A DNA stretch of 64,000 nucleotides from G965197555 sp965197555 (GTDB lineage Bacteria > Chloroflexota > Dehalococcoidia > Lucifugimonadales > UBA3495). Both the position numbers and the translations under genes were made by a program. The stretch is taken from NCBI GenBank assembly GCA_965197555.1, contig OZ240213.1:620001-684000 (forward strand), given 5' to 3'. Shown here piece after piece: positions 8,988 through 18,386 of the stretch. The notes beneath the pieces were generated by a model that searched no databases, was not told the DNA's origin, and saw only the letters and a list, made by a program, of their open reading frames with translations. Every line of letters starts with the position of its first letter. Positions within the stretch are counted from its first letter, which is position 1.

Positions 8988-9338
8988 ATGCCGATCATAG
9001 AACACAGCGAAATCCGGATGCCGCCGGTTGAGGGCAATATCAGGGAGCGTTCTTTGGTGTCCAGCAGCGACGGTGCTGTGTCACTGACTATCAAAGAGGT
9101 TGAGTTGCAGCCCGGTTGGACCGGCAGGCTGCATACCCACCCTACGGATATCTCCCTGATGGTGCAGGCAGGTGCTGTTCAAATAGTGATAGATGACGAA
9201 ACCAGCACCATCCGGGCCGGCACCACCGTCCTTGCCCCACCCGGCGTTCCCCATAAACTGGTCAACCAGCTATGGGTCCCGGTTCGATTGTTGGTAACCT
9301 ACCCTACAGCCCAACTGGAAACCGACTACCTGGAATAG
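8988..9338 (+). CDS. Cupin domain protein
   Basis: 116 aa single cupin. Motif 1 reads around GRLHTHPTDISLMVQAG and motif 2 around PPGVPHKLVN, giving His ligands for a metal. It lies between the two molybdoenzyme genes, 51 bp after the first; the second gene's start codon follows its stop by 29 bp. Probably a small metal-binding enzyme or sensor in the sulfur module. Substrate unknown. Confidence 0.78.
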   Translation: MPIIEHSEIRMPPVEGNIRERSLVSSSDGAVSLTIKEVELQPGWTGRLHTHPTDISLMVQAGAVQIVIDDETSTIRAGTTVLAPPGVPHKLVNQLWVPVRLLVTYPTAQLETDYLE

Positions 9339-9367
9339 CCCGTAGGCCCATCGACAGGAGGTACCAC

Positions 9368-10474
9368 ATGGCCATCCAACAGACACGTACGGAAGTCAAG
9401 CCTCAGCTCATCCCCACCAACGCCGGCTACCGTACGTTCGCCGCCCCTCCCCAGGCGCTGCAAGAGGACATCGTGCCCAACGACCTTTTTTACGTCCGCA
9501 ACCATTGGCGAGAGGTACCGAAGATCGATGTTGGCAGCTACCGGTTGGTGGTGGATGGGGAGGTGGAAAGGCCCCTCGACCTAAGCTACCAGGACCTGCT
9601 GTCGATGCCGCAGAAACGGTTCCAGGTCACCTTCGAGTGTTGTGGTAACAGCCCCGTCCCCGAGTATTGGGGACAGATAACCCGCACCAGCTCGGTGATG
9701 GAGCAGATCAAGGGTCACGGGATCATGGGCAACGCGGAGTGGGCCGGAGTAGCCCTGTCCGATGTCCTGTCCCGCGCAGGTGTGAAGCCGTCGGCGGTAG
9801 AGGTTATGTTCGAGGGCGCAGACCACGGTCCAGACGAGGTCGCCAGCGACCCTGACGAAGTAACTTACGAGCGGAGCCTGCCCCTGGGTAAAGCCAACCA
9901 CCAGGATACTCTATTGGCCTACGAGATGAATGGGCAGCCTCTTCCCCCGCCTCACGGTTATCCGGTGCGTTTGCTGGTGCCGGGCTGGTATGGCATGACA
10001 TCGATCAAATGGCTGGTCGGCATTCACGTCTTGGCCCACGAATTTAAGGGTTTCTACCAGACAGAGCGCTACCAGACCATGAACGGCCCCGATGCTGACT
10101 CGTTCTATACCTACCACACCAAGATGAAGGTCAAGTCCATCATCACCAACCCGGTGCCGGGCGAGGCTGTGCCGACAGAAGGATACCAATTGGCGGGCGC
10201 CGCTTGGTCCGGGGAGGATGAGGTGGTCGGGGTGGACATCAGCACCGACGACGGCGCCACTTGGAGGCCGGTAGATACCCTGAGGCCGCGCAGCGGCTAC
10301 TCTTGGTACCGCTGGGAGCACTATTGGCGCCCTCAAAGCCCCGGTAACTACACTTTGATGTGCCGCGCTACCAACGACAAGGGTGAAACCCAGCCTATGG
10401 AGTTTCCCAACAAGTGGGATGGTAGAGGCTATGGCAACAACATGGTGTTCGCCTTCCAAGTAGAGGCACGGTAG
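9368..10474 (+). CDS. Sulfite oxidase-family molybdopterin oxidoreductase (second copy)
   Basis: 368 aa, paralog of the gene at 7752. The molybdenum cysteine is Cys91 in FECCGNSP (canonical LECAGN); HGYPVRLLVPGWYG and the C-terminal dimerisation domain (GAAWSGEDEVVGVDISTDDG) are present. No export signal. ATG at 9368 has a perfect AGGAGGT five bases upstream, so the 32 upstream in-frame residues that overlap the cupin gene are not part of it. Two diverged copies in one operon suggest two substrates or a heteromeric enzyme. A strong hairpin at 10527 follows. Confidence 0.9.
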   Translation: MAIQQTRTEVKPQLIPTNAGYRTFAAPPQALQEDIVPNDLFYVRNHWREVPKIDVGSYRLVVDGEVERPLDLSYQDLLSMPQKRFQVTFECCGNSPVPEYWGQITRTSSVMEQIKGHGIMGNAEWAGVALSDVLSRAGVKPSAVEVMFEGADHGPDEVASDPDEVTYERSLPLGKANHQDTLLAYEMNGQPLPPPHGYPVRLLVPGWYGMTSIKWLVGIHVLAHEFKGFYQTERYQTMNGPDADSFYTYHTKMKVKSIITNPVPGEAVPTEGYQLAGAAWSGEDEVVGVDISTDDGATWRPVDTLRPRSGYSWYRWEHYWRPQSPGNYTLMCRATNDKGETQPMEFPNKWDGRGYGNNMVFAFQVEAR

Positions 10475-10526
10475 CGGCGCGGTGATCGTTAGCTAAGCGG
10501 ATTCCAGTACCCACGGAGTCCATTGT

Positions 10527-10557
10527 GCGGGGTGCTGCCGCTACGGCAGCACCCCGC
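10527..10557 (+). terminator. Strong hairpin after the sulfur module
   Basis: Perfect 14-bp inverted repeat (10527-10540 and 10544-10557) with a three-base CTA loop, about 50 bp after the stop of the second molybdoenzyme. There is no following T run, so it is a possible terminator or mRNA-stabilising hairpin rather than a classical intrinsic terminator. The rest of 10475-10837 shows no gene. Confidence 0.6.
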
Positions 10558-10837
10558 CTAGTCCAGACCTTGGCCCGACGGCACCCTGTGCTGTGACTGG
10601 CCTTCTCGTAGAGCAGCACCCGCCCACTTCTGTGTCCACCATCAAGGATTTCCCGGCCCATCGGTTGTTTCTGGGCCAAAATATTCCGGAAACTGAAGAC
10701 CTCATCAGCCTGGACGATTGATCGTCACGGAATTAGAGGTATGAGCACTGCCGTCGACTCTAGGGCCATCGCACGTGTTTTGGAGTAAGTAACCAGGTCC
10801 GTCAAATGGGCCCCTATCCGTTCCCTCATCGGTAGCC

Positions 10838-11491
10838 ATGACGGTTGACCCACAAACTCACAAACCGACACCCATCCTACTGGGCACCTCCAACCCAGCC
10901 AAGCGGCACGCCTTGGCCAACCTGCTGGAGGGGCTGCCGTTATCTTCGGTCACACCGGGGGATTTGGGCTTGGAAGCAGTACCTGAAGAGCGGGGTGAGG
11001 GCCATGAGACCATAGCTCAGGATAAAGCCAAAGAGTGGTCCCGAGCAGCGTCTATGCTGGCAATCGCCTCCGACGGAGGCATGAAGGTGCCCGCTTTGGG
11101 AAGCGGATGGGAGAGCCGGTTCACCCACCGCTTCGCGGGGGACACAGCCGACGACCGTGACCGAATAAGCCGGCTTGTGAAGCTAATGGAGCCCTATGAA
11201 GGTCGTCAACGGGAAGCTTCGTGGGTCGAGGCCTTGGCGGTAGCCAACTGCGGTGAGGTGTTGGCCTCCTGGGCGATCGAGGGCGCCAGCGGCGAAATAG
11301 CGACAGCCCCGGACCAGGTTATCAGCGGGCGCGGATTTTGGGCCTTTTCCTTGTGGTATTTTCCTCAATATCAGAAATTCTACAACCGGCTTTCGCCGGA
11401 CCAGAAGGTCGAGATTGGAGACCATTGGTCCCGATTGCGCCCTTTGGTGACCAGGTTCTTCGCCCAACATCTCCGCATGGTGAACAGCTAG
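10838..11491 (+). CDS. Non-canonical purine NTP pyrophosphatase-like protein (Ham1/RdgB family)
   Basis: 217 aa. The N-terminal LLGTSNPAKRHALANLL matches the nucleotide-binding T(S/N)N-xxK opening of Ham1/RdgB, and IASDGGMKVPALG matches the ASDSGLxVxALxG active-site segment. The family hydrolyses dITP/XTP to the monophosphate, keeping deaminated purines out of DNA. The second half is diverged (SGRGFWAFSLWYFPQY), and the tail is longer than in E. coli RdgB, so this may be a specialised branch. Not in an obvious operon. Confidence 0.72.
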   Translation: MTVDPQTHKPTPILLGTSNPAKRHALANLLEGLPLSSVTPGDLGLEAVPEERGEGHETIAQDKAKEWSRAASMLAIASDGGMKVPALGSGWESRFTHRFAGDTADDRDRISRLVKLMEPYEGRQREASWVEALAVANCGEVLASWAIEGASGEIATAPDQVISGRGFWAFSLWYFPQYQKFYNRLSPDQKVEIGDHWSRLRPLVTRFFAQHLRMVNS

Positions 11492-11579
11492 CAATTTGGG
11501 CTACAATAGCACCTAGCCCAGCAACAGAGTCCTTCCTCTCAACTGTGAAACGGACTCTGAATGTTCATGGAGACCCGCA

Positions 11580-12527
11580 TTGATCAACACTACCACCACG
11601 CCAAACTCCATTGAGGAAGTGCAGCAACTGCTAAGCGACCAAGTCTATGTTGCTGACCGGGCTTTGGCCGTTCCTATATTTCTCGCTCTCAAACTTGGCC
11701 GGCCCCTGTTTCTCGAGGGGGAGGCCGGGGTAGGGAAAACTGAAATTGCCAAAGCCCTTGCTTCCGGCTTGAACACCGAGTTGATACGCCTACAATGCTA
11801 CGAAGGCCTGGACGTCAACCACGCTGTGTATGAGTGGAACCACACGCGCCAGGTCTTGGAAATAAGGCTAATGGAAGCGGCTGGAAACGTGGACCGCGAG
11901 GCAGCCAGCGCAGACCTTTTCAGCGAGGCATATTTGATCAAGCGTCCCCTGCTTCAAGCCGTCGACGATAGTTGGGACCGGCCGCCGGTGCTGCTGATCG
12001 ATGAGCTGGACCGGGCCGACGAAGAGTTTGAGGGGTTTCTTTTGGAGATGCTGGGGGACTTCCAAATCACGATCCCGGAGCTGGGTACTTACCGGGCCGC
12101 ACATCCTCCGGTCGTCATCATCACCTCCAACCGCACCAGAGAGATCCACGACGCCTTGAAGCGGCGTTGCCTTTACTACTGGATTGAATACCCTGACTTT
12201 CAAAAAGAGATGCAAATCGTCACGGCCAAGATTCCCGAGGCTCCCCGCAGGTTGGCAGAGCAGGTAACGGGCTTTATCCAGGAGTTGCGGGACACCGAGC
12301 TTTACAAAGTTCCGGGCATTTCCGAGACCCTGGACTGGACGGCGGCGCTGCTGGCATTGAATCAAGCGGAATTGGACCCGCAGGTGATCGACGATACCCT
12401 GGGGATAATGCTCAAGTACCAGGATGACATCGCCTCGGTTCGTGGCGAGCCGGTACGCGCAATGCTAGAGCGGTCCCAAAACCGGGGGCCTCGCCGTGGG
12501 CGTGGAGGGGGCGGTGGGGGCTCATAG
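11580..12527 (+). CDS. MoxR family AAA ATPase
   Basis: 315 aa. Walker A GEAGVGKT at residues 47-54, Walker B LLIDELDRAD near 140, sensor region TSNRTREIHDALKRRC near 183, which is the MoxR/CoxD pattern. The C terminus ends in a basic, glycine-rich tail (RRGRGGGGGGS). MoxR proteins act as chaperone ATPases that help insert cofactors into oxidoreductases with a VWA partner; the VWA gene follows by 81 bp. TTG at 11580 is the start, with GGAG eight bases upstream. No CO-dehydrogenase or xanthine-oxidase-type genes are in the window. Confidence 0.9.
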   Translation: MINTTTTPNSIEEVQQLLSDQVYVADRALAVPIFLALKLGRPLFLEGEAGVGKTEIAKALASGLNTELIRLQCYEGLDVNHAVYEWNHTRQVLEIRLMEAAGNVDREAASADLFSEAYLIKRPLLQAVDDSWDRPPVLLIDELDRADEEFEGFLLEMLGDFQITIPELGTYRAAHPPVVIITSNRTREIHDALKRRCLYYWIEYPDFQKEMQIVTAKIPEAPRRLAEQVTGFIQELRDTELYKVPGISETLDWTAALLALNQAELDPQVIDDTLGIMLKYQDDIASVRGEPVRAMLERSQNRGPRRGRGGGGGGS

Positions 12528-12608
12528 CGACTCCCCCAATTAACCGGTCCCTCAATTCGCGGACCTCAAGCCAACGATCGAGCAGGTAATTCAGAAACCG
12601 GGTAGTTC

Positions 12609-13937
12609 ATGATGGCCGACGGTGGGACGAACAATAAATCCGGGAATCATCCTCCCGGACACATACTGCACAACACTTTGCTTTTTGCTGAAGTCTTGCG
12701 TCGAGTCGGCCTCGACGTAGGAACGGGGGAAGTGCTGGACTTGGTCCGGGCCACGGAGCACGTTCCCATCGGACAAAAGCAGGACTTCTATCGGTCCGCC
12801 AGATGTTTGCTGGTGCACAGGAAGCAGGACCTTCCGGTATTTGATGAGGCGTTTCAGGTTTTCTGGCGGCCTCCCGCCTCCGGGCACACGACGCGAGACC
12901 TGCGCTCCATGGGCGAACAGCGCCGGTTCCGGAAACCTCAGGTTGGGCCACCCCCTGGAGCCGACGAACCGGAAGGGACCATTCCAGGCGATGACTCCGA
13001 TTCCCCAGACCGGATAGACCTGACCCGGACCTACAGTGCCCAGGAGGTCTTGAGGGCCAAAGATTTCGCCGATTACAGCCCAGCCGAGGTTGCATCGGCC
13101 AAACGCATGATGGAGGATCTACGCTGGAATTTGGGGCATCACCGTACCAGACGGCGTGTCGCTGGGCCAGGCAGATGGTTGGACCTGCGTAAAACCTTGC
13201 GACGCAATCTCAAATACGGCGGTGAGTTACTGGAGCTGGCCCATCGCCAGCCTAAAGTGAAGACGAGACCCTTGGTCCTGATCTGTGATGTTAGCGGCTC
13301 TATGGAGCAATACACTCGAATGCTGCTCCACTTCATTCACACCATCGCCGGAGGAACGAACCACGTAGAGGCTTTCCTGTTTGCTACTCGCTTGACTCGT
13401 ATCACCAGGCATTTGAATTACCGCAGCGTGGACCAAGCCGTTAGCGAGGTCTCCAAAGCCGTCCCGGACTGGGCTGGTGGCACTCGCATCGGCCAAGCCT
13501 TGAAAACATTTAACTTCCAATGGCTGAGACGGGTGCTGGGTGGCGGTGCACTGGTGTTGATCATATCGGATGGCTGGGATAGAGGTGCCCCGGAGCTTCT
13601 GGCCCGGGAAACATCGCGCTTGCAGCGGAGTTGCCACCGCCTTGTCTGGCTCAATCCGTTGCTGGGGTCACCCACGTATCAGCCACTGACCCAGGGAATG
13701 CAAGCGGCCCTACCATATGTGGACGATTTCCTGCCCGCCAACAACCTTAACAGCTTGGAGGCACTGGCCCTGCACTTGAGTCAGCTCAACCCCCAACGTG
13801 CACCGGTCCGGCGCTATCAACCCCCGAAAGCCGCTGAACAAGCCGAGACCCAGGCAGCGCCGCGGGTTGAATCCCAGGTAGCTGAGACGGGCCCACTGCC
13901 CACCTTTCGGCATCCAATGTGGGGGCGCAGGCAATAG
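12609..13937 (+). CDS. VWA domain protein, CoxE-like
   Basis: 442 aa. The N-terminal part is CoxE-like (helical, then RRTRRRVAGPGRWLDLRKTL), and a von Willebrand A domain starts near residue 220 with an intact metal-adhesion motif, CDVSGSME (DxSxS). CoxE works with the CoxD/MoxR ATPase in maturation of molybdenum hydroxylases; here the partner may instead be one of the Mo enzymes at 7.7-10.5 kb, which is inference from proximity only. The C terminus is a low-complexity A/Q/P tail. Confidence 0.88.
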   Translation: MMADGGTNNKSGNHPPGHILHNTLLFAEVLRRVGLDVGTGEVLDLVRATEHVPIGQKQDFYRSARCLLVHRKQDLPVFDEAFQVFWRPPASGHTTRDLRSMGEQRRFRKPQVGPPPGADEPEGTIPGDDSDSPDRIDLTRTYSAQEVLRAKDFADYSPAEVASAKRMMEDLRWNLGHHRTRRRVAGPGRWLDLRKTLRRNLKYGGELLELAHRQPKVKTRPLVLICDVSGSMEQYTRMLLHFIHTIAGGTNHVEAFLFATRLTRITRHLNYRSVDQAVSEVSKAVPDWAGGTRIGQALKTFNFQWLRRVLGGGALVLIISDGWDRGAPELLARETSRLQRSCHRLVWLNPLLGSPTYQPLTQGMQAALPYVDDFLPANNLNSLEALALHLSQLNPQRAPVRRYQPPKAAEQAETQAAPRVESQVAETGPLPTFRHPMWGRRQ

Positions 13938-14095
13938 TAACGGCCGCCGTTCCTGCGGACACTAACATCCAAAGATTAGTGCTTCACCGGTTCATAAAGC
14001 CTGGGTCTGGCTGTGACTGATTTCCGGCCCGCCAAGACTGTCCTACACCTCCGCGGGCCCATCCTTAATGAGAATCACTGCTACTGGGAATATTT

Positions 14096-14845
14096 CTACT
14101 TGGTCGTCCCATTGGGCTGTGGCCCGGGAGTCCAACGGGTGCGCCGGTCCCACAGCCAGACTACGCCGAACGCTACTACGGCCAGAAATGCGCCCGCGAC
14201 GGCGTCCAACAAGAAGTGATTCCCGGTAATGGTTATCGCGGCCAGAGTTAAGATTGGATAAACTACTCCCAATGCTTTGTACCAGCCTCTAAACGTTCTT
14301 ACGAACACGACTCCCAAGATGATGGTCCAGCTAACGTGCAGGCTGGGCATGGCAGCGGTGGTGTTGTAGAAGGCGGCCATGGCGGGGCTGCCATAGTAGG
14401 TGGGCCCGAACTCTTGAATAGTGTCGATGAAATAGCCAGTCAGATCGAATGGTGGGGACACAGGAAACAACAAGAATATCAGTAATGCAAAGGAAAAATT
14501 GACCAGCACCACGGTGCGGTAATAGTAATACCGCGGGCGCGCGGTAACGTAGAGCACAAAGCCCAGGGTAAGGATTATGGGCCAATAGGTCACGATGTAG
14601 GCCCAGTTGAGAAAGGCTACTAGACCTTCTGCGTTGGCCAATGCCCACGATTGCCAACCCGCTTCCCAAAAAATTCCTAGGGACATCTCCGCCGACGCCA
14701 CCTGTTCCGCGTTTTCGAACCCCTTGGAGTCCAGGTCGGAGAACACCGCGCCGCGGGTGAAAAAGTATACGAAGTAGCAACCCAGAATGAGCCCAAGCTC
14801 TAAGAAATGCAACTTCCATGCCCAAATCCGAGATAAATATGGCAT
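14096..14845 (-). CDS. PAP2 superfamily membrane protein
   Basis: 249 aa with about six membrane segments. The phosphatase-type motifs AMPSLHVSW and TGNHFLLDAVAG carry the two catalytic histidines of the PAP2 fold, resembling the inositolphosphorylceramide-synthase-like PAP2_3 branch. It would hydrolyse or transfer a lipid phosphate in the membrane. Convergent with the CoxE gene; between them (13938-14095) nothing is seen. Substrate unknown. Confidence 0.82.
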   Translation of the reverse strand: MPYLSRIWAWKLHFLELGLILGCYFVYFFTRGAVFSDLDSKGFENAEQVASAEMSLGIFWEAGWQSWALANAEGLVAFLNWAYIVTYWPIILTLGFVLYVTARPRYYYYRTVVLVNFSFALLIFLLFPVSPPFDLTGYFIDTIQEFGPTYYGSPAMAAFYNTTAAMPSLHVSWTIILGVVFVRTFRGWYKALGVVYPILTLAAITITGNHFLLDAVAGAFLAVVAFGVVWLWDRRTRWTPGPQPNGTTK

Positions 14846-15276
14846 CGCTTAGAGGCGGGAACGAATGTTGGCCAAGTGCCGAAGCGTTGTGTCGTTGCTT
14901 TGTCTTGATCTCAACTGCGAGCCGTCATCCTTTAAAGTGGATAGCCCAAATAGGTCTGATGTCCCTAAGATAAAATACCGGCCCAGGCATCTAAATCAGG
15001 CCAAATAATCATACTGCTGACGAGAATCGCCCTACAACCGCCTGAGTCTCGATATAATTCGAGCTTTGGAAGTCACTATCTCGAAATCCATGGTATTCAA
15101 CAAGGCGCGGACAGCTAGCACCTTCAATGTGCGCTCCACTCCCGGCACAGATCCCGGCTAACCTATGTTAGTTAATTGACTCTTTCCGCAGTAGCGGAGT
15201 ATCCTGTTTATTCTTCCCCCATACCAGTGCTGTTTGGCGTCGGAAACCGCTTACCCTCCCGGGAGACAGTGTCTGT
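14846..15276. other. Intergenic region with a 16-bp palindrome
   Basis: 431 bp without a convincing gene, between divergent PAP2 and CocE genes. It contains CTCGA-TATAAT-TCGAG at 15048-15063, a 5-bp inverted repeat enclosing a perfect -10 hexamer; no good -35 is at the right distance. This could be an operator-promoter overlap. Otherwise featureless. Confidence 0.4.
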
Positions 15277-17037
15277 ATGACTCAAACCACCAAGTCCAAA
15301 GTGATCCACGAGACGAATGTCATGGTCCCTATGCGGGATGGAATCCGATTGGCTACGGATATATTTCGTCCCAACGCTCCTGGCAGGTATCCGGTGCTGG
15401 TCACTCGGGGTCCGTATGGAAAGGACGGCTACCTGGGTAACCCCGACCACTCAGTTTGGTACTTCTCCGAGCATGGATACGCGGTGGTTAGCCAGGACTG
15501 CCGGGCCCGGTTTGGGTCCGAAGGGGATTACTACAATCCGCTGTTTCAGGAAGGCCAGGATGGGTACGATACCGTGGAGTGGGCTGCCCGCCAGCCTTGG
15601 TCCAACGGGAGGGTTGCTACCACCGGCCAGTCTTATCTGGGAGCGACCCAGTACACTCTGGCCTGCCACAATCCAGCGCCTCCCCATCTTCAGGCAATGG
15701 CCCCGGTCTCGGCTTCAGCGGACCCGCGGCAGAGTTGGGTATACCACACCGGGGGAGCGATGGAATGGGGCTGGATGGTGCCCTATGCTATCCACAAAGG
15801 CCGCAATACCCTGGAGCGGCTTGTCCGGGAAGACCTGCTGCCCCAAATGGACGACTATGTTCTACCTCCAGATAATTTCGCCCAGCCGCTGCGTGATGAG
15901 TGGTTCAAACACCTTCCCTTAAACGATTGGATAGCCCGTCTCAAAGAAACGGCTCCTTACTTTGGGGAGTACCTAGAACACGAAGCTGACAGTCCTTACT
16001 GGTGGCCGATCAACCTCCTTCACCATGCGAGCCGCATCGAGCTGCCCATGTTTCACGTCAGCTCCTGGTACGATATCTTCTTGGAAGGCGCCCTCAACGG
16101 TTACCAAGCGATACGGGATCACGGTGGCAATGATCTGGCCAGGCGCAGCCAGAAGTTGCTCGTGGGCCCCTGGGCCCACATCCGCCCCTACACGGCGCCA
16201 ACCTCGGGCGAGACCGGCGACATTGACTTCGGACCCGAGGCAAGAATCGAGTTGCACGATTTTCTGCTCCGTTGGTTCGATTACTGGCTCAAGGATATCG
16301 ACACGGGTATCCTGGAAGAGCCTCCCGTGTCCATTTTCGTCATGGGGGAGAACCATTGGCGCCAGGAACACGAATGGCCATTGGCTAGGACCCACTACAA
16401 TAAGTACTATTTCCATTCTGAAGCTCCGGCTAATACCAGTGCCGGCGGCGGTACCCTCTCTACGGTACCTCCGTCAGACGAGACTCCTGATAGCTACGTT
16501 TACGATCCCTCCGACCCGGTGCCAACCAAAGGTGGCAACACGTTAATCATCCCCCAGGGAGTGGCTGATCAACGGCAAGTGGAAGACCGGCAGGACGTCT
16601 TGGTCTACACTTCGGACCCTCTGCAACGGGATATGGAAATTACCGGACCCATCAAGGTCCACCTGCACGCGGCGAGTAGCTCTGTCGATACTGATTTCAC
16701 CGCCAAGTTGATAGACGTCAGACCGGATGGCTATGCTCATAACTTGCAGGATGGCATAGTCAGGGCCCGTTTCAGGACTTCCGCCGCCGAGCCGTCTCAG
16801 ATAATTCCGGGCTCGGTTAACGAATACGTGATAGACTTATGGGCTACCAGCCAAGTGGTCAGGGCCGGGCACCGGCTGCGGGTCGATATCTCCAGCAGCA
16901 ATTTCCCGCGGTTCGACCGGAATCCTAATACCGGGGACCCGATAGGCCAGGACAGCCGATCTGAGATTGCTCATCAGACGGTGTTTCATTCCCAGACCTA
17001 CCCGTCCTACATTGTCCTCCCCATAATTCCGAGATAG
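15277..17037 (+). CDS. CocE/NonD family hydrolase
   Basis: 586 aa, typical length. An alpha/beta-hydrolase domain bears the nucleophile Ser119 in TTGQSYLGA, preceded by MRDGIRLATDIFRP and GYAVVSQDCRARFGSEG, the classic CocE/X-Pro-dipeptidyl peptidase opening. The C-terminal jelly roll runs from about residue 340, ending in RVDISSSNFPRFDRN, also family-typical. These serine hydrolases cleave esters, amides or acyl-peptides. No signal peptide. Followed two bases later by a small gene, so co-transcribed. Substrate not predictable. Confidence 0.9.
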   Translation: MTQTTKSKVIHETNVMVPMRDGIRLATDIFRPNAPGRYPVLVTRGPYGKDGYLGNPDHSVWYFSEHGYAVVSQDCRARFGSEGDYYNPLFQEGQDGYDTVEWAARQPWSNGRVATTGQSYLGATQYTLACHNPAPPHLQAMAPVSASADPRQSWVYHTGGAMEWGWMVPYAIHKGRNTLERLVREDLLPQMDDYVLPPDNFAQPLRDEWFKHLPLNDWIARLKETAPYFGEYLEHEADSPYWWPINLLHHASRIELPMFHVSSWYDIFLEGALNGYQAIRDHGGNDLARRSQKLLVGPWAHIRPYTAPTSGETGDIDFGPEARIELHDFLLRWFDYWLKDIDTGILEEPPVSIFVMGENHWRQEHEWPLARTHYNKYYFHSEAPANTSAGGGTLSTVPPSDETPDSYVYDPSDPVPTKGGNTLIIPQGVADQRQVEDRQDVLVYTSDPLQRDMEITGPIKVHLHAASSSVDTDFTAKLIDVRPDGYAHNLQDGIVRARFRTSAAEPSQIIPGSVNEYVIDLWATSQVVRAGHRLRVDISSSNFPRFDRNPNTGDPIGQDSRSEIAHQTVFHSQTYPSYIVLPIIPR

Positions 17038-17039
17038 CG

Positions 17040-17504
17040 ATGAACAACATGAACCGTGTATTCAGTTTAGACCAGAAGAAATTGTTGGTGGCGGTCCTAG
17101 ACCGGATCATTCCACCAGAGGGACACATGCCGGGGGCTGGCGAGCTGGGAGTGGCAGACTACATCGAGGGTGTGGTGCAAAAGGACCCACGGGTCTTAAG
17201 GCTGTTCCTTGAGGGCTTAGACCAAATACGTCTAACCACTACACGGGAAGAGCGCTCGGGCTTCACAGAGTTGCCGAGCACTGCCAAGGACGTCGTTCTC
17301 CAACGTGTGGAGACGGGTCTTCCGGCGTTCTTCGATGAGCTGGTACGGCAGACCTACAACGCGTATTACACAGATCCCAACGTATTTGAAGGGATAGGTT
17401 ATATTCTTCCGACACCACAGGCCAAAAGCAGCGATCCTGCACTATTGGACCCAGACCGACTTGAGCAGCAAAGGGGCCGAGAACCCTTCTGGACGCAAGT
17501 ATGA
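17040..17504 (+). CDS. Gluconate 2-dehydrogenase subunit 3 family protein
   Basis: 154 aa. The segment LVAVLDRIIPPEGHMPGAGELGVADYIEG is the diagnostic opening of the gluconate 2-dehydrogenase subunit 3 family; the end (GYILPTPQ, ERLEQQRGREPFW-like) also fits. Subunit 3 normally pairs with a membrane-bound FAD GMC-type large subunit and sometimes has a Tat signal; neither is here, since the neighbour is the CocE hydrolase two bases upstream. It may serve another oxidoreductase encoded elsewhere. Confidence 0.72.
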   Translation: MNNMNRVFSLDQKKLLVAVLDRIIPPEGHMPGAGELGVADYIEGVVQKDPRVLRLFLEGLDQIRLTTTREERSGFTELPSTAKDVVLQRVETGLPAFFDELVRQTYNAYYTDPNVFEGIGYILPTPQAKSSDPALLDPDRLEQQRGREPFWTQV

Positions 17505-17603
17505 TTAACAGGCCTGTTACGTGCCAACACTTGCTTGCCGGGGTAAACGGCCGCTAGTTCGTCGATCAAAGCACTGCGCACTGCTTTGGGAGGAGGCTCA
17601 AAT

Positions 17604-18269
17604 ATGCCGAGAATAGATTTCGACCACCAGCTCATTTTACTGCAGGCCGACGTTGAGGTCTTGGCTGGAACTGTTGAAAAGGCCATCAGCCGGTCGGTTG
17701 ATGCACTGAAGCGCCGCGATCTTGAGGCGTCTCGGCAGATAATCCAAGAGGACGACTTCATTGACCAGAAACGGTTCGAAATAGAGGACCGGTGTGTCGA
17801 CCTCATTGCTACCCAGCAGCCAATGGCGCGGGACTTGAGGGCGATCATCGCTTTGCTCCACATAGTGGTGGAGTTGGAACGAATGGGCGACTACGCTGAA
17901 GGAATTTCCAAAATCAGCTTATCTATGGGTGAGGCTCCTCCCCTCAAGCCTTTGATAGATATCCCCCGCATGACTGACAAAGCAACTGAAATGCTGCGCG
18001 ACAGCATAGACTCGCTGCTCAGTAGGGACGTGGTCAAAGCCTACAACGTATGCCAGTCCGACGACGAAGTAGACGCCCTATACGACCAGGTCTATAGAGA
18101 GCTACTGCTCTACATGATCGAGGACCCAACGACAATTCAACGGGCCACTTACTTGCTGTGGGTAGCCCATGACCTGGAGCGCATCGCAGACCGCGCCACC
18201 AACATCGCCGAGCGCGTCATATTTCTGGTTACCGGAAAGATGGTGGAAATCAACGTATCCCGGTATTAG
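17604..18269 (+). CDS. phoU: Phosphate signalling complex protein PhoU
   Basis: 221 aa with two PhoU repeats of three-helix bundles; the (E/D)xxxD metal-binding patterns are visible around ERMGDYAEGI and DLERIADRATNIAERV. PhoU links the Pst phosphate transporter to the PhoR kinase and represses the Pho regulon when phosphate is ample. ATG at 17604 has GGGAGGAGG upstream; a TTG six codons earlier overlaps that site and is not used. pstB lies 15 kb away and no phoR/phoB is nearby. Confidence 0.93.
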   Translation: MPRIDFDHQLILLQADVEVLAGTVEKAISRSVDALKRRDLEASRQIIQEDDFIDQKRFEIEDRCVDLIATQQPMARDLRAIIALLHIVVELERMGDYAEGISKISLSMGEAPPLKPLIDIPRMTDKATEMLRDSIDSLLSRDVVKAYNVCQSDDEVDALYDQVYRELLLYMIEDPTTIQRATYLLWVAHDLERIADRATNIAERVIFLVTGKMVEINVSRY

Positions 18270-18386
18270 GTCCTAACGCCCCTAGACCCGGCCACATCCG
18301 CAGGCTACCCATTATTTGGTGCAGCATCCTTTTACGGGTCTGTGTCCCGGTTCACTCCGTCTGCAACAGTCTTGAGGCCCCTCAGC

